Shown one piece after another: positions 25,402-36,667 of a stretch of DNA of 64,000 bases (its first letter is position 1; every line of letters begins with the position of its first letter). The position numbers were made by a program, and so were the translations under genes. Source of the DNA: Cruorifilaria tuberocauda. Lineage: Eukaryota; Nematoda; Chromadorea; Rhabditida; Onchocercidae. The notes under the pieces were generated by a model that searched no databases, was not told where the DNA came from, and was given only the letters and a program-made list of their open reading frames with translations. The stretch lies in assembly GCA_013365365.1 (NCBI GenBank), contig JABVXU010000011.1:186001-250000 (forward strand). Direction: 5' to 3'.

Positions 25402-28235
25402 ATGGCTGATTCAACAGGACATGAATGGGAATTAAGTCGAGAAAATATTCGACCGCTCAGAAGTGGTCGGAGGGTCATATCTATAAATAATGTATTTAGT
25501 GGTAAGTTTCGTTTTTAAATAATAGCAGTACTATATTTCTGGAAGGCAAGATTTTTTTGTCAAGATATATTTATAAATCATAAGGTTTAAGAACAACATT
25601 GCTTCTCTGCGTTGTAGTTACTTCGAATTTATGTATTATCGTTTTTGTCATCGTGTGTGAAAGTGCTAAATGTGTGTAATTCGTATGGAACAAGTCAGTC
25701 TGCGTGGATTAGATTAAATTTTAGTTTCAGAATTTATACTGATTATAAATATGGTAAAATTATTACCACTGTACTGAAAATATTTTGTACTATTATTTGA
25801 ACAAGTATCCGTTTATTTTTGATTATTTTTAATGTTTATTTTTAATAAAATTTATTAAATAATGCAATTGATCACTAGGTGTCAAGATCACAATAATGGA
25901 AGCAGAAAAACGCTTCGAGAACGATTTTGAACAGGCAAAGGCATCTGACAACCCTTTAGACATATGTTTACGTTATGTGACCTGGTTCGAGGAACATTTT
26001 CCAACAGGTGCGGCATCTAGTATTTTGTTTTGTGTATAAGTATTAAGGTTGCAAATTTTATCTTGAAGACATTTTAATCATCAAATTTTCGGTTCTTTTC
26101 AATATACTAGCTTGATTTGTTTTCGGACTGTGTAATAATAGTTGTTTTGTTGTTTTGAATCATCATTTACTGCTTTGATTTACGGTTCTATCGTAGAGAT
26201 ATCGGTTAATGTGCTATGTGATTGTCATTTTCTAATAATATTTTAATTAGATTTCGTGCGAAAAAGTTTACTAATTTCATAGGGAAACAGTCGTATCTTT
26301 TTTCGGTACTGACGCGTATAATCAATACTTTTGGTTACCGTGAAGAGTTTTTGAACGATGAAAGAATGTTGAAGTTTTGGATAAAATTAACCGAAAGCAA
26401 ATCTGATGTGAATGTGGATACATTTTTTGAACGTGCTTATTTTGCCGGATGTTGCCGTCGTTTAGCTAAATTCTATATTAGATGGGCTGAAGTAAGTACT
26501 AATTTCTAATTCAGTTTACAGAATTCATTCCTTATTTGGTAATTCTTAGTTTGGTAAGTAACTCTTCTTTTCCGTCATTCTTGCAAATTTGTTAACAGTC
26601 GTTATCACCATTATAGAATCCATTTATCTGCTACTTCCAGATCCGTGAAAATTCGCATGATATAAATGGAGCGCGGATGGTTCTCAAACGTGGTCGAGAG
26701 CATTGCGCTGAACCGTTACATTTATTAAATGAGGCATCAGATGGCTTGGAAATGCGCCAGATCCGGGCATTGCGAAACTTTAGTGATAGCGAAAATGATC
26801 TGATTGATGAAACTGAACAGAATGTACAACGATTAGCACTTGGTCAACTAACCGGTAAATATGTTGCTTAAATAAATCATTATAAATTTAGTTTCTTTTA
26901 TAAATGTATCAAATTTGTTGTCAAGAATGAAATAATGTTTTAAACGTTATAATTCATTGAAAGGTATTGTGCTAAAAGGAGAATTATTTTGGATATTGAT
27001 TTTCAGGTTTGGGACCAAATCATGAAGCTCCAGTATTTCGAAATGCATCTAAAAGGCCAGGTAGTTTGCATTCTAGTGCTCGGTCACATCGTTTGGAAGG
27101 AGAGGAAGCAGGAAATGCTTTTCAAATCTATCAGGTGAAAAAGTGAATTGAGAAGTTTGTTTCTGAAAGGGGAAATAGAAGAATATCCTAAGCTTGATGT
27201 ACAAGTTTGAGATCTTGTTTGTAAAATATGCTGTAAACCACTACTAGGAACTTTTGTTGTAAGTAATTTAAATATTACAAGGTTATTTTATCATTTTTTT
27301 TCATATTTTACAATAGTCTCATTTTTCGGTTCTTTACTGTGATGAAAATAGTTTCGTTTTCTCCCCAACGTCACTGTATAATATCTTACACATTCAGTGA
27401 AATTGGCAATCATTCAGTAAAGATTTATATGAGTCTTTTATCAAGTGATAACTAGTATAGCTTAATTTATTAGAATTTTGGTGTAATTTTTTATAATTAG
27501 TATTTATTCTCCGAATTATAGATAAAGAAAAGAGAAAAGTTTTAGTGATAATTTTAAAATGATCTTAAAACAGGGTGAAGGAGGATTTGATGATGAGAAT
27601 TTGTTGCTACCGAAAAGCTTCGGAGATGGACTGGCTCATGTAGCTTTTGTGCAGAACAGTTGGAATCCTACTAAGTGGAAGGATGCACGGATCGATAGTA
27701 TACCGAAAAGAAATGAAAGACATCAGGCTGCTTTCACGGTCATTTGTACTTTTAACAAGACGTTTTGCTTTTAGCAAACGCTACATCTATAAATTTTTAG
27801 CTTTTCAAATCCGTTGTTTATTTAAATTTATTTCAAATCTTCAGTTACTGTTAGATGAATTTGATATAGGTTTTCAATGAAAACGAAGAGAAGGTGAAGG
27901 ATCGAAAACAATCGAAGAAACGTACACAGTTATTCATATCAAACAAGGTTAAGAGAACTCTTTGATATTTCCGAACTATTTCGATTGATTTCGTTGTTGT
28001 TAAAATAATTTAATAGTTATCTTATTCACCGAACGTTGTTATTTTTATTTTTCTGAAATAATTTAATTCTCCTAGAAAACAATTATGTATATGGTTTAGC
28101 AAATAGTTGATCTAGGGAGGAAAAGGAGGTAAGATGCCAAAAACGATAGATTTATATAAAAATTATTCGTTTTTGCATTGTTTTTTTCAGCTCATTTCAA
28201 TGGAAGAACTGCTTGCAGAACGGTTGCAGTTGTAG
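25402..28235 (+). CDS. san-1: Mad3/BubR1-type spindle checkpoint protein (SAN-1-like)
   Basis: Mitotic checkpoint complex component; Mad3/BubR1 proteins inhibit APC/C-Cdc20 until kinetochores are attached. Ten exons: 25402-25501, 25879-26007, 26283-26491, 26641-26854, 27007-27134, 27574-27738, 27870-27947, 28076-28086, 28116-28128, 28191-28235; 363 residues. The N-terminus, EWELSRENIRPLRSGR, aligns with the BubR1/Mad3 KEN1 segment, but the KEN core is REN (residues 13-15). The Bub1/Mad3 TPR domain follows, with NPLDICLRYVTWFEEHFPTG and FERAYFAGCCRRLAKFYIRW. FTVFNE (314-319), formed across the exon 6/7 junction, fits the ABBA consensus Fx[ILV][FHY]x[DE] for Cdc20 binding. The C-terminus is LISMEELLAERLQL. 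No kinase domain follows, so it is Mad3-type rather than BUB1. The 11- and 13-nt exons are inferred from phase and are the weakest part. Second gene of the cluster, 566 bp after GTF3C3. Confidence 0.88.
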
Positions 28236-29529
28236 CTTTTTATTTTGTCAATATTAAGACTTATAGATTTACTTTAGTTCTGCTCACCTGCGTTTCACTT
28301 GTGCTCTTTGCTTGTGTTGCTTCAAATTTCATTGATTCATGAACGAAGTGCTTGAATTTAACTTACTTTCCTCTAGATGTTGATTTTTCTTATCAGTTCA
28401 AATAACAATTAATGGAAACAAACACTTTAAAGAATTCAGCTCCAAGTGTGCTGAGGCGCATTGTTTCTGGGAAAAATGGTAATTTTACACGAGGTAGTAT
28501 TAAAAAGTTGTGAATTATTGTGTTTACATCAATAGTTCTGGTTTTTTAATGATCCAAGAGATTGATCGAATTTATGCAATATTGCAACTAAGCAGATATC
28601 GATTTTTAATCAGTTATAATTTCCACAGAATCAGTAAGTAATCATAAATGCTTTGGAAATATGTGATCTGGAGGTGCGAAGGAACGATTTAACAAGTGAT
28701 GTTGATTTGATTTTATGCAGTGGTACTAGGGTGAAGATGCAGATTTGATTTTGATATATATATATTTATACATAGTGTTGTTTCTTGATTTTCCATTAAA
28801 CAAATTTCTCAGACTTCATGTTCGTAAAATCATATGTGAGTTTTGATTGAAATTCAATGATATATTTGAATTTAAAATAAGTTTTACGATTTTCTGTTCT
28901 TCTGATGAGATTTATGGAGTGCTATACAAGAACAAAGTTTTCACTATATCATACTTAGCATTTGCATTTTAATTATATGGTCTTTTTAGGAGGATAGTTG
29001 CTTACGTATTTTGTAGTCTATGTTTGCAGATAAAATAAAAACAGATTTCCGCATTTTATTTTGTAAGAACAGGGATTTTCCCTACATATGAATAATTACT
29101 CAAACAACAAGTTCGTAGTGATTCTTTATTTCATGCTTTCACTACACTATCCACATTTATGTAACATTCTTATGCAAAAATGGTGCCTTATAATTCAAAA
29201 ACTATCTTGTTACAATATTCTCTGTATACAGAAATGAGGGCTTCACGGTAGAAGGCTAGCTGGAATACGCACACATAATTAAACAGTTTTGATTAGTAAG
29301 TGCAATAGAGTTCCTTTGATTTATGTTCCGGACATCGTTCATTGATTTAAATTGCTGTTCCATTTATCCGTCGCTTTCGAAATTTCATATGCAAGTTAAA
29401 TAAATGCATCGTTGATATATGAAGCAGATGGAACGTTCGCAGTTTTATCATTTGCAGATTCGAAGATTTATCCGTTCCCCTAAACCTGTATGCAGAGTTT
29501 CAATAATTTTCACACTAAATTAATATATT

Positions 29530-31403
29530 ATGTTCGTGTTGGCGCTACTAGAAGATACCGTACGAATTAAGCCCCATCAATTCGGTCAACCTTTTGAACC
29601 GGTAAGCCTTTTGGACATTAATATGATAGCATGAATTTGCATTGGTAAAAAGAAAATCCTTGAATGTAAAATTTGTGCTTTGAATATTTTTAAGGCGCAA
29701 ATTACCGTAAACACCCCAAATATTTTTAAAGAACTTGCTCAAAAAAGTATACATAAAATCCTTTTGAATTTAATATATGAGTGACAGGGAAATGACAGTG
29801 ATTAGTAAAAGACATAATGTTCCAGTAATTACGACAATTCCGATGTAACAATTTTTTATTGAATTTGAAGAATATTTTCTGTCTTTTTATTAATTAGTGT
29901 TATCTTAATCCATTGGTACCTATCAGTATGAATAAGAGTGAATTTAAAAAAGTGAAATAATCTGAGCGGGTACATTCAGTAGGTTAGCTAGAATATTTTA
30001 ACAGAGAATACTTTATTTTTCAGATGTTAATGAAACGTCTGAATGAGCAATTCGCCAATAAAATCGTACCAGATTTAGGTCTGTGTATTATAATCTATGA
30101 TCTCGTTGATGTTGGTGCTTCATATATATTACCTGGTGATGGTAGTACGCATACAAAAGTTAAGGTTAACTCAGTTTAGTATATTATTTGACATTTATGA
30201 ATGGAAAAAACTTTTCAACTCTTACACTTTTCTAACAGTTCCATAGCCATATATTAACACTGTTAGAAAGGAATAGTACTGAAGATGCTAGATTCGACTT
30301 TCTGTTTGAGTATAATTCAAAAGAATTCTTCCCTCTTCACCAATTCCTAATGATCGGTAGATAATTCTGTGCCATTTTTACATACATAAGAGGTGGTAAA
30401 ATGGTAGTTGGTCAAGGTAAGAAATAGATCGTGAATTCTGGGTAATTTCAGTTTCGTTCTGTTGTATTTCGGCCTTTTATCGACGAGATTATTGAAGCGA
30501 AAGTGTTATCAAGTAACGCTGAAGGATTGATGTTATCAGTGATATTTTTTGAGGATATATTTATACCGGCGCATCGATTGCCACAACCATCAGTTTTTGA
30601 AGAGGAGGAACAGGTTGAAATGAAATTTGTCAGTCAGCAATGTAGTAAAAAAAAAATGAAAAAACGATTTTTTTCTTTAATCAAAGTGTTTTCAGTAGTT
30701 TTTTTCTTGCAGTTATGCCATCGCTTGAACTTTTTCTTAGATTTTTTTAATAGAATAAAAATTAATAATTGTAGATTTGGTACTGGGAATACCAACCTGA
30801 AGACGGACAGCCTGCTAAACTATATATGGATCCTGGTAAAATTGTCCGCTTTCGAGTTATCGAAAATATTTTCAAGTACTGCTTGTTATGGAATATGCTC
30901 ACATTTTTAGTAGATTTTTAAGCATAAGGTCAGATATTTTTGAACATTTGATGCTTAAGAAAAACTGCATTGAACTAGCTGTCATAATTACCGATCGAAG
31001 TAAAGCATCAATGGCATACTGTGATATTTTAGTGCACGTTGAAATTATTCAAGCAGTGAGCTTGTAAAGTAGAAAAAAGATGTGCATCGTGCTCAACACA
31101 TAAATTAACAACAGATTAGGGAAATAATGAAAGTTTAGGAAATAATGATTTTGATATTATAGAGACGTAGATCCTGATAGTAGCCAGGATGAACTTAAAA
31201 GAGAAAAATCATATCAAATTATCGGGTCAATGGCGGAAACTGGATTAGGATGTGTGTTGTGGTGGACACCGAGCGAGGAAAGTACTATGAATGATGAAAA
31301 CGAAGGTGAAATGGACGAAAACATGTTGGGAGATGGGGAAGAAGAACAGCTGACACTTGATAACCCATTAAACCCATCAGTGATTAAACCTTTTTTATCG
31401 TAA
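29530..31403 (+). CDS. POLR3H: RNA polymerase III subunit RPC8 (Rpb7-like)
   Basis: Stalk subunit of RNA polymerase III, the Rpb7/RpoE paralogue that pairs with RPC9 and helps initiation. Five exons: 29530-29601, 30024-30164, 30452-30613, 30775-30875, 31163-31403; 238 residues. It starts MFVLALLEDTVRIKPHQFGQ, typical of the family. Exon 2 has the tip domain with GLCIIIYDLVDVG and LPGDGSTHTKVK; exon 3 (FRSVVFRPFIDEI) begins the OB/S1 domain. It contains SMAETGLGCVLWWTP where the human protein ends. About 40 further residues form an acidic tail rich in E, D and N, so the protein is longer than the human one (204). Third gene of the cluster, about 1.3 kb after the Mad3-like gene. Confidence 0.95.
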
Positions 31404-31407
31404 TAAA
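31402..31407 (+). terminator. Poly(A) signal overlapping the POLR3H stop codon
   Basis: AATAAA shares its first two bases with the TAA stop (31401-31403). If used, the 3' untranslated region would be only about 10-25 nt. Confidence 0.4.
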
Positions 31408-31989
31408 TAGTCTTGTATTACACTTTATCAGTGCATACCAAATTTGCATTTGGCACACAATTAAGAGCAAAATTAATCACACGTCTTCACACAAAATGGC
31501 TTAGTGAGTCGACAGCAAAAGATTTGATGGAAGTACAAGAAGATTTTGTGCTGTAACAGTTGCAGTAGGGATTCCTGGCAGACTTCCCATGAGACGGGTT
31601 TAATTGGTAGGTACGGATGGAGTTGAGTTGAGGTTCGGTTAGGTATGTTCTTTCTTCCTTCCTTTATCAAGAAATAGAACATATGTATATGTACTAAAAA
31701 ACAAAAATCTTTCACGAGAAATTTCAGTTCTCTTAAAGAATAGGAATTTTCAAAGTAGAAGTTGACTGCAATTACTGTTATGAATTGTGGATTTTGAGTT
31801 CAATTCTTTTATCCGTATAAACGATAGTTGACGAAAAGAAATGTGGATGATGGGCATGGAAGCGTTAATATTTTAAAATTGAGTTGATATTTATGATATG
31901 CATTTTTTTAACATTATTACTCATCAGAGTAAGCATTTTGCTTTTTTGGTATGGGATTTTGTTATTAGGAGCACTGGGAATTTTGTGCT

Positions 31990-32001
31990 CTTTTTTTGCA
32001 G
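31990..32001 (+). promoter_or_regulatory. Likely trans-splice acceptor of pinin
   Basis: CTTTTTTTGCAG ends at 32001, three bases before the pinin ATG at 32005. A strong acceptor immediately before a start codon, 0.6 kb downstream of POLR3H, suggests spliced-leader addition. Confidence 0.55.
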
Positions 32002-32004
32002 AAA

Positions 32005-34923
32005 ATGATGGAATTAGATGTGTTAAGTGCCGATATATCAAAGGCATACGATGATTTACGAACTATTGAGGAGTCGATCATTTCATTATCGGGAAAGGAA
32101 AGGTGATTTTTTCTATATTGTTCATAAAGAAATTTTTAAAAAATTTTTTGTTAATTAATTTGATTCGAGGTTTATTTCTTGTTGCTCGTTTCATATCTTT
32201 GTTTTTCATAACTAAGGAAAAACAAATTGCAATTTCTTTTTTAAAATACGCTGTAAACTTAAGTAACTCAGCCTTTTTCATTTCACATCAATCAATGTAT
32301 ATATAATGATTTCGATTCATATTGAAAATGTCCTTAATATTTTTGGTTTTAAAGATTTGGTACGGGCAGGAGACGTATTCAAGATTCTGCTAATCGTCCT
32401 AATAATTATGGATTTGAAAGGTATCTTTACTTTTCACTGTTCACCTTTCATAATAATTTGGTTACTTCATTTGGTTTGAAGTTGTGCAAAAAATTACTTA
32501 CAGACGTGATATACGTACAGTAAGCTTGGATTCTTCGGGACCGAATAAACGTCGTTTAGTCATATCTGCTGAGAATGAGTAAGTTTTTTTAATTATCATT
32601 TCAAGTATTATTGCGGCATCAAAGTATTTTTTGGTTCAGTAGCCAAATTATCAGATTTCAAAAAAATCTGGAAACGATTCAATTGTTCATTGAAAAAATT
32701 ACAGCAGGAAATAATTTGCAGTTTATACGAGGGTTCAGACAAGCGGGCACGATATGATGACAGAGAAGATGAGGCTGTTAGACGCACTGTACAGTCTTCA
32801 GTTGTTATGCCTGCTATTGAGACAAAGTCGCGTAAAGCTGCTATATCTGAACTGAAAGGGGCAGAAAAAAAGGAAGTTAATGTTAGGTTAGATTTTGCGT
32901 AATATTTTTAAAGAAAGCAGTAATGTCAAGATTCTTTCCTGCTCATAAACAGATCGTAGATTTATAAAAGTATAGTTGAGAATATGAAGTCGAAAGTCAT
33001 GGTTATCAGTTTATAGCGGGAAAAATAAGTTTGTGTTTGCTAGATTATCTACTTCGAAAGCATTTCCAGTCCTGAAAAGCTTTTGGGATTATGAGGATAG
33101 GATTTTTTTCTATCCTTTTACATTTCCTTTGGTTCCTTTGGTGAATTAATTTAGATGAATTCAAACACCAAATTTTGAATGATATAAGCATTCATGCAAT
33201 TATATGTTGCGGATAATTCGTTATTCTGCGAATGATTCGTTGACTGTGATATAAACTACTTTCATAATTTATATTCTGCCTCGTTTGATATCAATATATT
33301 TGTCTAAAACATTATATGTATATACATGTATTTTTGGAAAGATTTTTGTTTAGGAATCGTCGGATGTTTTCAAACTTATTGCTTGGAACACTACAGCGTT
33401 TCCAGATGGAGGAAAAGAAAATATCATCAGTAGAGAAAGTTCAGGTATAATTTCTGGTCATTGTGGTTTAATGGACCATATAATATTTTCATAAATTAGT
33501 ATTGTAAATTGGCAGGCTGAAAAACAAAAGGAGGTTGAAAGGCGTTTGCGCGAATCTGAAGAAGAAGAGCGCGAACGATTAGCTCGGGAAAAAGCTGCTT
33601 TGCTTGGAAAACGGCGTGAAAAAGAACGTTTGATTAAATCGTTGCAACGAAGGAAAGCGATTATACAATACGTTAGTTTCAAAAGAAGAGCTCCAAAAAA
33701 TAACATCTGCAATTAGGAAAATAGCGTTTTGTTTTATATGTTTTTATGAAGAAGTATAAATTAATGAGTCACTTCTGGGTATGGAATCAGAAAAAAATTG
33801 CCAAGTTATTGGGCTGAGGGGAATGTTGTTTTCGTGGTTGTTGAGATCAAAACTAAAAAAAGGAGTGTATAAATTTGTTTTCTAATTTTAAGAATGAATA
33901 TAGAATAATACTCGTAAGCATAATAGTAATCCGTACTTGGATCATACAGTTAGAAAAAATCAACTTATTAACTAAATTTCTTTAAGTTGCTATAAGATTT
34001 CAGCTCTCTAAAATGCAGTGTTTTTCAGGCAGAACAAAAGCAGGAGCATTATCGCAAATTACAAAATTTTATTCAAACGCAGTCAAAGCCACCGGTGTTC
34101 TATTTGCCCGCAAAGCATACATTACGAACTCTCGAATTGTTGAAAGTGTCTTCAAAAAAAATTGACGGTAAGTGTTACTTCTGACATAAATAATCATTAA
34201 AGTATATTTTATATCAGGTGGCCAGTGTTGATAATGGGAATTTTTAAGGTTTTTAAATATGATTTTGAATCTTCGTTTGCAGAACTTATTGAACATCGGC
34301 GACAACAAATGGAGGCTGATCTGAAAACACCGGAAGACAAGCAAACGGATGAGGGCGACTCTGATGGAGAGCATTCTGAAACTTCAGCAGCTATGCGCTC
34401 TACTGCAAAAATGAACACAACAGATACAAATAAGCCTTCAGGCAGTGAAATTGGTGGCAAAAGATTGGATGGTGATGAGGTTAAAGAAAAAGAAATAGTG
34501 GGAGGAATATCTATGGAATCGTCGTTGCGGGTAATTTTGTAAATTTTCAATGCTTTGATTTCCAGATAGCAGCATCATAAATGAGAGTAAATCATGATTT
34601 TTGCTACATTTAAAGAATTTTTTATAATTTACTGTCAAACAACTTACATCATTTTTCCGTTTCATCATGTGCAGTTATAAATTTTAACATTCTGTCAATT
34701 TTATGGAACATTTTTAGATGTTTCGGTAATTCTCTTTTTTTAGAACTTCGAAATGGAAGAATGTATGAATGGCGATGGAAGAAAAAGATCGAAGCAGTTG
34801 GATGAGGACGAGCAAGAGACAGGTAAGGATAATAGTCGTAGTGACAGTGAGCCACCAGGTGATGAAGCTGAAATTGATCAGGATGGTGACTCTCATGTTG
34901 CATTCGCTGACGATGATGATTAA
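32005..34923 (+). CDS. PNN: Pinin (SDK/memA domain splicing-associated protein)
   Basis: Nuclear speckle protein linked to the exon junction complex/ASAP-PSAP and pre-mRNA splicing. Nine exons: 32005-32102, 32355-32420, 32504-32578, 32722-32886, 33354-33444, 33516-33671, 34029-34167, 34283-34530, 34744-34923; all phases agree, 405 residues. The N-terminal part has FGTGRRRIQD. The pinin/SDK/memA domain begins at about residue 135 with RNRRMFSNLLLGTLQRFQME. A charged coiled coil rich in E, K and R follows, then FIQTQSKPPVFYLPAKH and KKIDELIEHRRQQME. The tail is acidic and low-complexity, ending in consecutive Asp residues. The long Ser/Arg region of vertebrate pinin is absent. An ATG pair follows an acceptor; the first was taken as the start. 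Fourth gene of the cluster. Confidence 0.93.
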
Positions 34924-36667
34924 TGATATAAAAAGTTCGAGTAAGTGTTCGTGTGAATTGGTTTTACAGATGTCCCAATTTCGAATGGGATGATTAAGTT
35001 ACAAATTTACCAATAGCTAGAAATGATAAATATTTTATGGAAGGATTGTATTACCCATGAAAAGATGATAATGTCTTTGAAATATTATATTATTTGAAAG
35101 ATTCACTCTTTTGGAAGAAGTTTTCCTGTTTAAGTTCTAATCACTTCTAATTCAAATTAAAGGATTAAATTTTTGAGTGCAGCAATCATAGTTTTTGATT
35201 TATATTTTGAAAAAACACCAGTACAAGGCGTGCTTTTGTCCATTTATTTCTTAGTTCAGTTTCTTTGTTATGTCAATATCCAATATTCATAGCAATTTCT
35301 TATCCTGATAATATATTTCAGGTCCCATAGCTTTTTTTTTCGTCCCAACTTTCTTTCAGCTGTTATTTCTTTACAGCTCAGTAACTTCAATTAATAATAC
35401 GTCATCATGACATTCGGCATGTGTATTGTTGTTGCAGCGTTACTGTTTGTTCAGTAAGCAACCTTTTGCTTATTCCACATAAGTTAATTGGAAAGAAACG
35501 AAGTTTTGTCATTTGCTTCCAGTAATAGTACGCAGTCGGGAGTTAACTGCAGTTTGTTTAGTAGCAATTTTAATAATTTACTTTTATGGACATTTTAATT
35601 TTTGTCTGAGCGACGTACAGTTCAAATTACATACGTTGTATTTCTTTTCCAGCTTGTTTATGGCATTGTTTTTGTCTAAAAATAAAATTTTCTGTTGCGA
35701 TGCACAACATATTTTCTAATGTAATATTTTTTAAGAGAAAATGCGTGCTAATATATATATATTTTGGATTCTTAAAAATCTAAGATGAAACACTTTATCA
35801 TATCAATCAATTCAATTTAATTAATTATAATCAATTTCATTCAGATTTCCAAAATTTGAATGCAGTATTAGAATTTCTTCTGAACACTGGTACATAATCA
35901 CTGGAAATGGGAGACATCAGAAAGTAATAAAAAAAATCAAGAAAACCGGAACTGAATTTTGGGATTTATAGCAATGTTCCGTTTGCTAATATGAAGTGCC
36001 GTATGATGAGAATTTTGAAAAGGATTGCAATACGTATAGCATTTAGCATTCAGTAGTAATTTGTATATTACACATCGCGGGACAAAAGTTTATCACTTTT
36101 ACTTGAGTCTCAGATCAGGCAGCCCAGTTATCACTGAGAAAGTGATAGAACTCATGATTTTGAACAATCGAATGAAAATCAGTTTAGTACTTATAGGTGA
36201 TCGTACTTTGCTGTTTGGCGAACCAGATTATGTATTTTCTTTTTTCCCGTTCAAATGAAATACACGATAGTTCTGTACACTCATACAATTCTTTTCACAA
36301 AATGGAAGATATTTGCCTTATTTTCAAGAAAGAATTAGTCACTGCTTCTCCTTTGCCTAAATCCAGGTTTCTGTGATTTTCACTGAAACTTTTCTGATCC
36401 GAATACTGGAATAGAACTTGACATGGAATGTGCATCAACAGTAATAGTGGACTTGATTGTTTCTGAAATACAGGAATGCCTTCAAGAAATCGGACAAGAT
36501 TAAAAATTATTGATCATAAGGAGGATAAAATTTCTTCAATGGTCGGAGTGTTGCAAAATAAAATTTTAACATATGAAAAATCAATCCTGAAAAGAGACTT
36601 TCAGAACTGATGTAAAGGTAGGAAGGTGAAGTTATATAGGATGCAATTTGTACAATATAAGGCAAAA
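34924..36667. other. Convergent intergenic region between pinin and the potassium channel
   Basis: 1.7 kb between the 3' ends of two converging genes; it should hold both 3' untranslated regions. Short open frames on either strand (for example 35513-35719 and 36061-36258) show no motif or splice context. No gene supported. Confidence 0.65.

Noticed and set aside
34209..34550. 113-codon minus-strand open frame opposite pinin exon 8
   Set aside because: Antisense shadow of the acidic, low-complexity pinin coding sequence; no motif of its own.
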